The notes: a model not told the origin generated them from the sequence alone. Positions 18,444 through 28,090 are shown, counted from the first letter of the stretch. The stretch is 64,000 nucleotides of DNA from Sphingobacterium sp. UT-1RO-CII-1 (GCF_026711005.1 NZ_JAPPVJ010000005.1:1-64000), one strand, 5' to 3'. A program made the numbers and translations.

Positions 18444-19442
18444 ATGACTTATAACCCATTGAAGAAAGCCATGATACGAAGCCTTATTATCCAGCCACAG
18501 CGCTACTACCCTCATGCTCGCAAGAGTAATGAACTACCACGAGGTAGCAGCTATGATATGGCCTATGGTGAGGTAAGGAGTTGGCAAATCGACGACAGCT
18601 GGTGTAGCATACAATGGTACAAAAGCAAGTATATTCTGCCTTATTGCATCGAGATAGAAGCCAAAGAGCAGCTTTATCTACCCGTATCAATAGGGCATCC
18701 TGATATACACTGGCAGTATATTATCTTGGGCGGCTACGGCATTAAAGAGGCCGGAGATCATGAGCTCATCCTGGCCGAAGGCTACCAGCATAAAATCTAT
18801 GCCGATTGCTGCGACTTTATGAGCTTTGTACCCATCGGCCGCCATCTTATTGTAGGCTACAGTATCATAAGCGACTGGCTCGACAAACATAGAAATTTGC
18901 AGGTACCCGCAAAAGCAGACATGCCCCATACCCTGCTGCAGGATCGCCTGTACCGTAACGACCCCGCCCCCATTACTCCTGATATGCTCACCGAGCTCTA
19001 TTACATACTCGAGCACCCTCGGATATCAGGCATCCAACAGGACACTAACATCTACGCTGCGGTAGGGCGCTTACAGAGCCTACACGAGCAACAGGAAAAA
19101 TCCCTAATTGCAGAACCTAGTACTGCCGCAGAAAAGATCAAAGCAATACAACAATATATTGTTCTACTAATCGCTGAAGAAAAAATTATACCTTCAATCG
19201 CCGAGATTGCCGATCTGTACCATATAGACAAAGACCACTTAAGTAAAACTCATAAAAAGCTACACAAGCAAAGCCTACAAGATTATATTAACGACAAAAG
19301 ATTAGAATACGCTCTCCTACTCCTTCAACAAGGTATATCTGTTGGAGCAGTGACTTATCGACTACATTATCACGATATCCCCGCTTTTAGCAATGCATTT
19401 CTGAAAAAATACGGAATACGTCCCAGCGAGTATCATTTATAA
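18444..19442 (+). CDS. AraC-family transcriptional regulator
   Basis: The 332-residue protein has a C-terminal AraC/XylS double helix-turn-helix (about residues 248-330): IPSIAEIADLYHIDKDHLSKTHKKL as the first HTH and FSNAFLKKYGIRPSEYHL as the characteristic end. The N-terminal two thirds is a ligand-sensing region of unknown specificity. A start at the ATG at 18471 is also possible. It leads a plus-strand group with the MauE-like and DUF6520 genes and faces the SusD-SusC-TlpA genes, which it may control (inference from proximity). Confidence 0.88.
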   Translation: MTYNPLKKAMIRSLIIQPQRYYPHARKSNELPRGSSYDMAYGEVRSWQIDDSWCSIQWYKSKYILPYCIEIEAKEQLYLPVSIGHPDIHWQYIILGGYGIKEAGDHELILAEGYQHKIYADCCDFMSFVPIGRHLIVGYSIISDWLDKHRNLQVPAKADMPHTLLQDRLYRNDPAPITPDMLTELYYILEHPRISGIQQDTNIYAAVGRLQSLHEQQEKSLIAEPSTAAEKIKAIQQYIVLLIAEEKIIPSIAEIADLYHIDKDHLSKTHKKLHKQSLQDYINDKRLEYALLLLQQGISVGAVTYRLHYHDIPAFSNAFLKKYGIRPSEYHL

Positions 19443-19550
19443 AGCCGTCTTCGACTTGTGCACGGATTTTTACAAGTAACATCACGTATTATTACAACCA
19501 AACTAGGACAAACCCTAACTACCTTTGGTGTATACCATTACATTAAAAAA

Positions 19551-20042
19551 ATGAAAGCACTAGCAGGCGATATTAACAAACATTTCAGGCAGCATCTGAC
19601 AATCTATCTAGACGCCCTGGCGGTGCTCTGTGCTGCTTTGCTGATCTATCTTTTTGTACAAACAGCTTTGAGCAAAGTATTGCACCATGCGGTGTTTCGC
19701 ATTCAGATGGGCAAGCAACCGCTCCCGGGCTGGTCAAAACCAATATTGGTTTATGCACTGCCGGTTATTGAGTGGGCGACGGTGCTGTTGCTCTTATTTA
19801 GGCGGACACGCCTTTGGGGGCTTCTGCTTGCAGGAACTCTGCTGTTTGCCTATACCATATATGCCTACCTGGCTTATAAAGAAGTGTATGGCTATGTGAT
19901 TTGCGCGTGCGGGAAAGTGTTTGAAGATATGGGCTGGCGCGAGCACTTTTATTTTAACGCCATACATACGCTGGTGGCGCTGGCAGGGTTTTATTGCGTT
20001 TATAAAAGCAAAACATTAAAAGCAAACAACAAGAAAGAATAA
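19551..20042 (+). CDS. MauE/DoxX-like membrane protein
   Basis: From the ATG at 19551 the protein has 163 residues and four membrane helices. The pattern of an ALSKVLHH motif after the first helix, then LPVIEW in the second, then a CACGKVFEDMGWREHFYFN loop resembles MauE-type redox-associated proteins, which handle disulfide or quinone electron transfer. The two closely spaced cysteines in CACG support a redox role. The longer open frame starts at a GTG at 19458 but adds a poor N-terminus. It is followed by the DUF6520 gene after a structured leader. Confidence 0.8.
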   Translation: MKALAGDINKHFRQHLTIYLDALAVLCAALLIYLFVQTALSKVLHHAVFRIQMGKQPLPGWSKPILVYALPVIEWATVLLLLFRRTRLWGLLLAGTLLFAYTIYAYLAYKEVYGYVICACGKVFEDMGWREHFYFNAIHTLVALAGFYCVYKSKTLKANNKKE

Positions 20043-20060
20043 AAACAAACTATGCATAGT

Positions 20061-20225
20061 GGCTTTCGACGGGAAGCCGCAAAAAGGGTCTTGAGGACCG
20101 GGGAAATAAAGGTAGAACCTTTTGGGATTGCGACAATTTAGATATCAATCTCCGCAAGGAAAAACATAAGAACAGGCAAGTTGCCAAAACGTTCTACCAG
20201 GCTTTCCCGCTCTCTGACCAAATAT
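20061..20225 (+). promoter_or_regulatory. Structured leader upstream of DUF6520 gene
   Basis: Three consecutive hairpins can be drawn: 20061-20067 with 20072-20078 (loop GACG), 20087-20090 with 20096-20099, and 20108-20113 with 20117-20122 (loop AGA). They precede an extended unpaired stretch and the short secreted-peptide gene. This could be a cis-regulatory leader or a small RNA; no known riboswitch core was recognised. Confidence 0.4.
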
Positions 20226-20251
20226 TTTTAAACAATTAAATTTTTGAAGCT

Positions 20252-20593
20252 ATGAAAAAGCTCATTAAACTTGTGCCTGCGATGGCACTACTATTAGCAT
20301 TAGGTGTTTACACGGTAAACGCTAAAATGAAAGCAGCTGTTGCGGAAAAGACGCAAACGGAGAAAGAATGGATGTTGAAGCCAGGAGGTAATCTAACGGA
20401 CCCAACTGATTATGAACAAGCTTCTGCCGGACGGTTTGAAGATTGTGTAGCAACTAATACATCTGTATGTGCAATTAAGGCTCCTGCCGATCCAAACAAT
20501 CCGAATATCCCACTCTTTAGTGATCAGATACAAACTGCACTTGAAAGTGATTTAAATCATCCGGATATCAGCACAGGCCCTTATAATCCTTAA
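20252..20593 (+). CDS. DUF6520-family secreted peptide
   Basis: The 113-residue protein has a signal peptide (MKKLIKLVPAMALLLALGVYTVNA) and a short mature part with exactly two cysteines ten residues apart in EDCVATNTSVCAI, typical of DUF6520, a Bacteroidota family often found beside MauE-like proteins. The cysteine pair could be a substrate for the neighbouring redox protein (inference). It ends just before a strong bidirectional terminator. Confidence 0.8.
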   Translation: MKKLIKLVPAMALLLALGVYTVNAKMKAAVAEKTQTEKEWMLKPGGNLTDPTDYEQASAGRFEDCVATNTSVCAIKAPADPNNPNIPLFSDQIQTALESDLNHPDISTGPYNP

Positions 20594-20607
20594 AAGGTTC
20601 TAAGAGA

Positions 20608-20641
20608 TAAAAGGGCGTAGTAAAAAACTACGCCCTTTTTA
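20608..20641 (+). terminator. Strong bidirectional terminator between DUF6520 and SusD genes
   Basis: The 12-bp stem AAAGGGCGTAGT/ACTACGCCCTTT is followed by T residues on both strands, suiting the convergent genes on either side. Confidence 0.9.
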
Positions 20642-20647
20642 TGATCA

Positions 20648-22000
20648 TCAACGATGATTCTGTGGCATACCACTTATTTGTATCACCGAAAAAGGCAACA
20701 TAAAAGTATACCGATCATCTCCAGGAATCAATTCATAACGATCATCCAATTTTCGAACCAATATCTTAGCAAAACGAGGATCCTGATTGAGCCTTCTTAG
20801 ATCCGACCATCGAATCCCTCCTCGAAAAAGCAATTGTTTTTCACGTTCCTCCAAAATAATCGTCAATAGATCATCATTCGACGCCAATTGCATTGGTACA
20901 AACCTATCCTTTTGCCAACGTTTTGACAATAATCGATTCAATACTTCCAGTGCCTTTTGTTCCCTTCCCAACCGAGCTAAGCATTCGGATTTTATTAAAT
21001 ATAATTCATCTATTGCTATACCACTGAATAATGCGTAATTACCTCCATCATAAGAACCTTTAAAACGAAAAAGACCAGTATCATCCGCTTTTAGAAAAGC
21101 AGTTTTCCGAAGGTCATACTCATTATATTTCTTAACCAAAACGGTATCTACAAATGCGTATCCCTGCTCATGGACACCAGATCTTGCCAACATAACAGCA
21201 TGAAAAACAACATCTTTATTGAATACTTTGAACGGAATATCTGAATCCCGATCTACGTCATTATAATCTAACAAAACATCATTTATATCAAGACTATTCT
21301 CCGTATAATACAACGATAGTTCAAAATCGCCCATAATTAAGTACAACTTCGCTAGGGCTCCTAGGGCTGCAGCACGTGATGGACGAGTCGGAACCCCAAC
21401 TCTATCCGGCAATAATTCAGCCGCACGCTCTAAATCATCAATTATGCGAGAATACGTTTCATGAACCGTAGACCTAACAACCGGCTCATTGATATCCGAC
21501 ACCAGTTGAAGGGGTAAGCCATATTCTGAATCTGCCATCCCCTTTGCATAATACGGCACATACAACTGGGCTAACTGGAAATAACTCCACCCCCGATAAA
21601 AATAAGCACGTCCTTTAATGATATCTCTGTCAGCTTCTGTCATACTTCCTAGTTTAGCCTTGTCTATTTCGTCCAAAACGACATTACAATGGAATATACG
21701 TTGAAAGGAATAGTTCCAATCTAAGTGATTCTGGGCATTAATATCCCATATATATGTCATACGCGCATCAATGTCACGTGAGTCCCAATCTGCTTTGCTC
21801 AAGAAATAGTAATCTGCCCCAATATCACCGGCTGCAGGATATTGCATATTGAAGACATTTTCATAGTCAAGTAGCGCCTGCAAATCCTGTACATTATCCG
21901 GAACCGTAAGTGAATCATCCGGCTTTACATCTAGATAATCCGAGCATGCCACGAAAGTATATAGCACACTGAATGACATCACAAGTAGTAGATTTTTCAT
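20648..22000 (-). CDS. RagB/SusD-family nutrient-uptake lipoprotein
   Basis: The 450-residue protein has a lipoprotein signal with lipobox FVAC before SDYLDVKPDD, the classical SusD start, TPR-like helices with GRAYFYRGWSYFQLAQLY near residue 130, and a C-terminal SusD domain (LLFRGGIRWSDLRRL). It is the surface-exposed lid that captures substrate for the SusC porin encoded immediately upstream (five-base gap). The substrate is not evident; no glycoside hydrolase is adjacent. Confidence 0.93.
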   Translation of the reverse strand: MKNLLLVMSFSVLYTFVACSDYLDVKPDDSLTVPDNVQDLQALLDYENVFNMQYPAAGDIGADYYFLSKADWDSRDIDARMTYIWDINAQNHLDWNYSFQRIFHCNVVLDEIDKAKLGSMTEADRDIIKGRAYFYRGWSYFQLAQLYVPYYAKGMADSEYGLPLQLVSDINEPVVRSTVHETYSRIIDDLERAAELLPDRVGVPTRPSRAAALGALAKLYLIMGDFELSLYYTENSLDINDVLLDYNDVDRDSDIPFKVFNKDVVFHAVMLARSGVHEQGYAFVDTVLVKKYNEYDLRKTAFLKADDTGLFRFKGSYDGGNYALFSGIAIDELYLIKSECLARLGREQKALEVLNRLLSKRWQKDRFVPMQLASNDDLLTIILEEREKQLLFRGGIRWSDLRRLNQDPRFAKILVRKLDDRYELIPGDDRYTFMLPFSVIQISGMPQNHR

Positions 22001-22005
22001 AATAT

Positions 22006-25000
22006 TTAAAAATTAGCGTTTAAACCAATAGACCAAGATTTAGGTAAAGGCAACTGTGCGACATCTGGGTCAAGATTATGCTTATTTGCCCGCCATATCA
22101 CCCCTAGGTTTCGGGCATAAAACGTAGCTCTTATATTTCTAAGTGGCTTAATCCCATTTCTTAAAAACGTATACGATAGATTAATATCTTGGATACGTAT
22201 ATGGTCTCCTCGCTCTACCGTAACCTCTGCGTTTCTATAAAACTCGTCACGTCTGGTATTCGTGGGATAGATCATTGAAGGAACAGTGGTGTACCTTTCA
22301 TCCCCCGGTTGTTGCCATCGTTCGTTAAAATCGCCGTGTTCAACCTGGCCATTAGCGGTCAGGAGGTTTGAATAATTAATAGTCTGTCTGCGGAAATAAT
22401 AATTTGTACGATAGGCGATATTCATGGATACAGAAACTCCTTTCCATTCAATGGTATTCCGAAAAGCTCCGAAAAACTCTGGAAGTGCCGACCCATGAAA
22501 AACGAGATCGTTTTTTGTGACCTGCTGGTTCAACAAGCTGTAATCTTTTGTTTCCACCCCTTCCAAATATCCTATTGGGTCTCCGGTTTCGGGATCGAGT
22601 CCTCCCCAGCGATAACTAACAACCGAGTATGCTGGCTCTCCTTCAATAGGAGATACGGAGGAACCTGTACCGACCCATTGGCTAAATCGCGTAGGCTCGA
22701 GCATGTATTTTTCTATACGATTTCGGTTTAAAGACATCAGCAAAGTACCAGACCAATGCGTATTTCCCAGCTTGGTGTTGCTGTTCAACGTCAAGTCTAC
22801 TCCTGTATTTTTTATTATCGCACTGTTCATGCTCAAAGATCCAAACCCCGTCGTTGGGTCAGTCTCCACCAAACTAACCAGATCCGTCGCCGTTTTCCGA
22901 TAGAATTCGATGCTTCCCGCTAATACATTATTTACAAATCCAAAATCGAGTCCCAGATTAAATGTTCCTATTTTCTCCCATCGCAATTCAGCATTCGGTG
23001 GATTCATTACAACCGCATAAGGATACCTACCCAATCGGCTTGTTCCGTAATATTGCAGCGTCGTTACCGCGGCAACATCATTCCTAACATTTCCACTATA
23101 CCCATAGGTTGTCCTGACCTTAAGTCTCGGTATTAGATTCGAGTGATAGAACTCTTCTTCCCCTATGTTCCATGCACCTCCGACCGACCAAAGTGGAGAC
23201 CATTTGTCATTTGTAGCAACCCCAAATAAATTTGAAGCATCTTTACGTGCGCTTACGGAGAGCGTATATTTTTTCTTATATGTATACGAGCCGTTGCTAT
23301 AGGCAGAAACAAACCTTTGTGTACCACCGAATGCCCTGTCTGAAAATATAATGGTAGACGCTCCCGCTAAGTTATCATAAATAGGTAGCCGGTTTACGTA
23401 ATCTACGCGGTTGGTCGTCTGTAGGTCATCGTCGTACCCATACAGTCTTGTATTGTTTCCCTCATTTCTTGCATGCCGAATTTCCATTCCGATAATTGCA
23501 GCGATACTATGGTTTGCCCAATCCTTCGTATAATTTATTTGCCCTCTAAACGACTGCGCTTTTAGTTCAGACTGACTTCGATCTAATATACCCCCCAATG
23601 GAATCGGTCGTATAATACCGTTATCTGCTACTTGAGTAAAGCGGTTTATCAGATCTCTAGTATAATAGGTATCCTCGCTGTAAAATTGACGCCCAAAAGA
23701 AGGTTCGTGTTCGTATTGATAATAGACTTCTCCAGTCAGATCTGCTAAAAATCGATATTTCAAATTGGTACTGAACAACAGGTTGCTTCCGGTTGTCGTA
23801 TTATCAGCGAGGTGCAGCTCATCGTAGGGTCGGTACCGCCAATCCAACAACCCTCCTCTTTCATCAACTTCATCGAGGTAACTGTTCCGATAATCTTTGG
23901 TCACTGCCAACGCCTGCCCATATTCGTCTACAAATTCGGCATAAGGGTACATACCTTTGGCAGCAGACATTTGTATATTGCCGAGGTGGTTATTGGTTCC
24001 AAAAAGCATCGAATAACGTATACCTGTACTCAAATCCAGCCGTGGAGTAAGTCTGAATGTATTCTGTATGTTAAGGTTGATTCGACGAAAATCATTTCCT
24101 ACTAACGTGCTTCTATTATGATCGTATCCAGCGGAAAATAACGTGGTATAGTTTTCTCCCCCTCCATTTAGGCTGAAAGAATACTGCTGGTTTATACCGG
24201 TACGATAAAAATGATTGCTTAGATCTTTTCTGATATCCTGCTCACGAAAATAATCTAACTTATTTTTTAGCGTTGTTTCACTTATTTCTCCACGAGTATG
24301 TTCATCAAGGAGTTCGATTACAGGCGTCAGCGGAGGCCTATTTGTCGTATTTGCTAACATAGAGGTGAAAGCGCCCTGTTCGTACAGAAACTGCTCGATA
24401 TCGATAAAATCGCTGGTAGACATGCGTGGCATATAATAGAGATCGGGTTTCTCTTGGATGGTACTGTTAGCATGAACGGAAACCTGCCACGGCGCTTTAT
24501 ATTTTCCTTTTTTTGTCGTAATTACCAGCACTCCATTCCCTGCTTTCGCGCCCCATATACTTGCCGCCGCCGCATCCTTTAAAAGGGTCACACTTTCCAC
24601 ATCATTGGGATTAATACTATTGATATCTCCCTCAAACGGAAAATTGTCCAAGACAATCAAGGGTGCCCCTTGTATGGCGCTCAGCGACGATACCCCTCTG
24701 ATCACCATCCGTTGTTCGGCTCCAGTTCGCTTGTCAAACAAAATTGATGGCATTATCCCGTCCAATCTGCTGATTACATCTGTACCGATCTGCCGGTTGA
24801 AAAGCTCAGCGTTTACGACTTCAAAAGAACCGGTAGCCCTTTCCTTGGGAATACTTTGGTACCCTGTATTGACTGTCACTTCTTCCAGTACATTATCTGC
24901 CGGCTTCAGCGTGATGGTCACAACTGTATCTTTATCGATTTTCATATTTACATGGAGAGGATCAAACCCGATTCTTCTCATTGTCATCTGATATTCGGGT

Positions 25001-25212
25001 CTCCTCGGTAGGACTAATTCAAACATTCCATCCTTATCTGTTGTATATATCCGCTGTATGTCCTTCACAGAGATCGTGACACCAGGTACCGGCGCACGGT
25101 CTATTTCATCGACAGCTTTCCCCGAAAGCCGCACAACACCCTGTTGGGCAAAGGCTCCTTTTAAGACTAGGAAAATCGCGCCTACCAACACTAATAATTT
25201 CCCCTGTCTCAT
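22006..25212 (-). CDS. SusC/RagA-family TonB-linked outer-membrane protein
   Basis: The 1068-residue protein has a signal peptide, a carboxypeptidase-regulatory-like beta-sandwich (about residues 28-108), the plug domain with VTLLKDAAAASIWGAKAGNGV near residue 205, and a 22-stranded barrel ending with the aromatic NANF terminus. It imports large nutrients using TonB energy. Its start overlaps the TlpA gene stop by four bases, and SusD follows, so TlpA-SusC-SusD form one operon. Confidence 0.95.
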   Translation of the reverse strand: MRQGKLLVLVGAIFLVLKGAFAQQGVVRLSGKAVDEIDRAPVPGVTISVKDIQRIYTTDKDGMFELVLPRRPEYQMTMRRIGFDPLHVNMKIDKDTVVTITLKPADNVLEEVTVNTGYQSIPKERATGSFEVVNAELFNRQIGTDVISRLDGIMPSILFDKRTGAEQRMVIRGVSSLSAIQGAPLIVLDNFPFEGDINSINPNDVESVTLLKDAAAASIWGAKAGNGVLVITTKKGKYKAPWQVSVHANSTIQEKPDLYYMPRMSTSDFIDIEQFLYEQGAFTSMLANTTNRPPLTPVIELLDEHTRGEISETTLKNKLDYFREQDIRKDLSNHFYRTGINQQYSFSLNGGGENYTTLFSAGYDHNRSTLVGNDFRRINLNIQNTFRLTPRLDLSTGIRYSMLFGTNNHLGNIQMSAAKGMYPYAEFVDEYGQALAVTKDYRNSYLDEVDERGGLLDWRYRPYDELHLADNTTTGSNLLFSTNLKYRFLADLTGEVYYQYEHEPSFGRQFYSEDTYYTRDLINRFTQVADNGIIRPIPLGGILDRSQSELKAQSFRGQINYTKDWANHSIAAIIGMEIRHARNEGNNTRLYGYDDDLQTTNRVDYVNRLPIYDNLAGASTIIFSDRAFGGTQRFVSAYSNGSYTYKKKYTLSVSARKDASNLFGVATNDKWSPLWSVGGAWNIGEEEFYHSNLIPRLKVRTTYGYSGNVRNDVAAVTTLQYYGTSRLGRYPYAVVMNPPNAELRWEKIGTFNLGLDFGFVNNVLAGSIEFYRKTATDLVSLVETDPTTGFGSLSMNSAIIKNTGVDLTLNSNTKLGNTHWSGTLLMSLNRNRIEKYMLEPTRFSQWVGTGSSVSPIEGEPAYSVVSYRWGGLDPETGDPIGYLEGVETKDYSLLNQQVTKNDLVFHGSALPEFFGAFRNTIEWKGVSVSMNIAYRTNYYFRRQTINYSNLLTANGQVEHGDFNERWQQPGDERYTTVPSMIYPTNTRRDEFYRNAEVTVERGDHIRIQDINLSYTFLRNGIKPLRNIRATFYARNLGVIWRANKHNLDPDVAQLPLPKSWSIGLNANF

Positions 25213-26684
25213 TGCCGCCCCCTTTCTTTTTTAAGGACATAGCCATATCTCGTCAGAACAAGTTCAGGCACCTCTATATCCAGTTCATGTATTGGCCGGT
25301 CTGCAACAACAAACATTTCCATCATGTGGTTCTCTATCTGCACGTCAAATCCCTGTTGTTGGAATGTCTCTTTCAATAGCTCGATATCCCCTAATCTTTC
25401 CGGCAGATCAACATCGATTCTATAGTTTATTCCGGTTGAATCGATAACGCAGGGAAAAACCTCATTATATTGGTTATTTAAGTAATTTACGATATTATCG
25501 ACCTTGGCCCCCATAAAGTAAGTATTTGCTCCCGATGGGGAATTACCGACATACTTAGGCGGATTCGACTGAAGTTCGCCGTTTTGTACCAGCTTTAAGG
25601 TGGTCTTCGATTCGGATACCTGCGCACCTGGTTGTTTGCGAATTATCAGACTCGGCATTTCCTGTTCTATATAGCCCGCATAATAACCAGTGAAAAGCGC
25701 CATATCATCCAGCATTTTATCTTTGATTTGGTCCGCACTCCATTCAACCGGAAGAGCGTATTCGTAACTTATACTGAACTGCTCCCGATCAAAAGGAACC
25801 TCCCGATTGTAATAGAAATCAAGTCTCGAAGAATCCGCTGTAGCCATTATCCGCCGATTGGGCCTCATGGCGTCGAACCTTTTTCTTGGCGCAGCGATCT
25901 GAAGAAGTTTAAGTATTGCGTAATTAATATAATTTCCTTTTTTTGCAGACGATATAACATCTGTGTATTCCCGGTTCGAGATTTCAAAGCCGTCCATATA
26001 TCCACTTATCGTAGTATAATAGGTGGGCCTATATGCCCTCAGATCAGTATACGTATCCGATAGAATTGTTGTATCCAGTTTTCCCCGATAATCAGGCAAG
26101 TAATATTCTTTTCCCACCGCTATACTTAAAAGGGCTTCCTTGTCCAAAAGATGGGGCTTAGTCGATTGCTCCAAGATGCCCGCTGGATTGATGATCGCTA
26201 TATGTGGAATAGTTCGATGTGGGATGAGGTCGGCCAGACTGGCCCCATCAACAATAGTATAAAAACGTTCTCCTAAACTTTGTATCGTTTTGGAACCCGT
26301 TGTTGACAGATATTTTGTAATAAGTGATTCTTCCTGCCTCGTTACCGGCAACAATACAACCTCATTTGGCATTTCCTCAACAAGCTCATGCATTTTCGGC
26401 ATGCTCAGGATGCAACCTGCACACCAAGTAGCCCAATAGTCCAATATGATCACCTTCCCACGATAGTCGGCTAGGCGAATTTCTTTGGTCTTCCCACCAT
26501 ATTCTACCACCTGCAAAGGCATATTCCATATTTCCTCAGGGATGGTATCCCCTATTTCTAAAGGCTTGATCTCCCCTATCTCAGTTGCCCCGCCTTGGCG
26601 GAGCTCCTGAGCCTTTGCTTCTACTATAGAAGCAAAACTAAACAACACACAAAATATCGCTATAAGCTGTAAGCCATAGGCCAT
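25209..26684 (-). CDS. TlpA-like thioredoxin with C-terminal DUF3738-like domain
   Basis: I choose the ATG at 26684 (491 residues), directly before a signal-peptide-like segment (LIAIFCVLFSFASIVEA). The open frame extends to 27476, but that extension crosses the 11-bp repeat array and reads as non-coding. Residues 50-170 are a TlpA-type thioredoxin with WATWCAGC (Cys88 and Cys91). The C-terminal part (VNYLNNQYNEVFPCVIDSTG, YRIDVDLP) resembles DUF3738. It probably acts in the periplasm as a thiol-disulfide oxidoreductase associated with the SusC/SusD pair encoded just downstream; the DUF3738 role is unknown. Confidence 0.85.
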   Translation of the reverse strand: MAYGLQLIAIFCVLFSFASIVEAKAQELRQGGATEIGEIKPLEIGDTIPEEIWNMPLQVVEYGGKTKEIRLADYRGKVIILDYWATWCAGCILSMPKMHELVEEMPNEVVLLPVTRQEESLITKYLSTTGSKTIQSLGERFYTIVDGASLADLIPHRTIPHIAIINPAGILEQSTKPHLLDKEALLSIAVGKEYYLPDYRGKLDTTILSDTYTDLRAYRPTYYTTISGYMDGFEISNREYTDVISSAKKGNYINYAILKLLQIAAPRKRFDAMRPNRRIMATADSSRLDFYYNREVPFDREQFSISYEYALPVEWSADQIKDKMLDDMALFTGYYAGYIEQEMPSLIIRKQPGAQVSESKTTLKLVQNGELQSNPPKYVGNSPSGANTYFMGAKVDNIVNYLNNQYNEVFPCVIDSTGINYRIDVDLPERLGDIELLKETFQQQGFDVQIENHMMEMFVVADRPIHELDIEVPELVLTRYGYVLKKERGRQ

Positions 26685-26909
26685 AGGTCTTTTAATATCG
26701 TCAGCTCTTTCTTTATCAAGCAGAAAACTATCCGCTTCATTTAAGCCGTTTTGAGGGCTCCTTTTATTTTTGACTAGCATAGGCTCCACTTTACCCCTAG
26801 CCTCATCGTAAAACGAATGAAACCACCTTGAAATCAATCGATTCATATGCAGACCATTCATCATCTTCCCGTCATGGCAAGCAAAACGTGGCAGTCTATT
26901 CATCAGTCC

Positions 26910-27108
26910 TTCGAGTCGTGTTCGGGAGTTGTTCGACAATCCTTCGAGTGCTCTTCGACAGTCCTTCGACTGGGCTTCGAGTCGGCTTCGACACTTGTTC
27001 GACAATCCTTCGGGTGCTCTTCGACAGTCCTTCGACTGGGCTTCGAGTCGCACTCGAACAGCACTCGAACAACACTCGAACAGCAGTCGAACACCAGTCG
27101 AACAAATG
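26910..27108. repeat. Array of eighteen 11-bp units carrying TCGA, exactly phased
   Basis: TCGA (TCGG in two units) begins at 26911, 26922, 26933 and then every 11 bases without exception up to 27098. The first thirteen units read TTCGA and the last five TCGAA, so orientation switches at about 27048. Units 3-7 are repeated almost exactly as units 9-13, a 66-bp higher-order repeat. Because 11 is not a multiple of three, all frames rotate through the array and remain open, which explains the artificial long reading frames here. Confidence 0.95.
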
Positions 27109-27897
27109 TGCACCAAAGTACGACCCAATCTCGAAGCCATGCCGAACACCCCGGCTACCCTAGCCGAAGCGGTCTTAGTGTATGGCCTAAGTATTCTCCA
27201 AGTATGCGTGAAGTAGTAACAGTGTATAAGGAGTGTATTAAAAGACATTACATTAGCCATGCTCCATGATGGCTTCATAACTGCCTGGTTCTTGCCTCTC
27301 CCACCTTCGCCAGTTGTCCCGCGGGCGCGGGACTTCTGAACATAACAACTAAACTGATAATAAATTTTGCTGAGAGACAGCAATAAACATTGAAAGCTAT
27401 TTAGAGATAAGTAATATCTTTTCCTTATAGGTTTTTCTAGGGCATAACAATCCCCTTTGCGTAAAAATCGCATCATAATTATTCGGTTTTTAAATCATTA
27501 TTTAAAAAATTAGAAAAAAACCGACCTCCCTACCCATGCAAAAAGCATAGGTAACGATATATATTTTGGAATAATAGAAAATCAAGCTATCTTTAAAGTG
27601 CGAAATAAAAATAAACCGATTATTATTAACCCAAAAACAAGGTACACCATGTTTTAGTTGGAAAGTCGGTAAACAGGTCTATCAGGACAGTTCAAACTCC
27701 CTTTTGGCTTTTGAGCTGACAATTGGGTATTATTTAATACCAATAATGCCCCAAACTGTAGAAATGGCTTACGCCCCTCCCCTTTTATACCTGTATTATT
27801 TTAGCACAGCTTAGTCCGGAGGACAGCATACGTTCTTTATCAAAATGGAATAGGAAAACCATAGGCTACGATCCTTGATCGTGTCTGGGTGGTTCTG
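27109..27897. other. Leader/promoter-side region of the TlpA operon with inverted repeats
   Basis: No credible gene. Notable structures are an 8-bp GC-rich inverted repeat at 27316-27333 (GTCCCGCG, GG, CGCGGGAC), a 9-bp stem at 27531-27553 (TACCCATGC with GCATAGGTA), and an imperfect stem near 27723-27745. The promoter of the minus-strand TlpA-SusC-SusD operon should be in this stretch. Confidence 0.45.
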
Positions 27898-28090
27898 CTT
27901 GGTGGTTTTTAATCGTTTCATAATCATTTATATGGTTATAAAAACGATGACACTCTCAGAAAGCTAGAAGGAAAGTCAGATTGGTTAAAAAAACCAATGG
28001 GTCGAACCTTGCTGCTTTATGGTTGAGGGAAACCGGCAGGAACCCCTCGCAGTATAATCTTCACGAGATTTCTCTGCTTTGACCACCAAG
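27898..28090. ncRNA. Candidate structured RNA at the left edge of the defence island
   Basis: A perfect 9-bp closing pair (27898-27906 CTTGGTGGT with 28082-28090 ACCACCAAG) encloses several nested hairpins: 27912-27948 (about 14 bp with an internal loop), ATTGGTT/AACCAAT near 27975-27993, GGT/ACC near 27996-28004, and a GAGGG/CCCTC stem near 28025-28048. The arrangement is that of a multibranched RNA. I do not recognise the family, and strand is uncertain. Confidence 0.4.

Noticed and set aside
18230-18454. 74-codon frame upstream of the AraC gene
   Set aside because: No motif, no signal and an overlap with the regulator start; judged chance.
26896-27269. Several overlapping long reading frames on both strands through the 11-bp array
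   Set aside because: They arise because the 11-bp unit TCGA-N7 contains no stop codons in rotation; the repeated Ser/Arg-rich sequences in every frame show translation is not constrained.
27990-28010. GGGTCGAACC looking like a tRNA T-arm
   Set aside because: No acceptor stem, anticodon arm or D-arm can be arranged around it.
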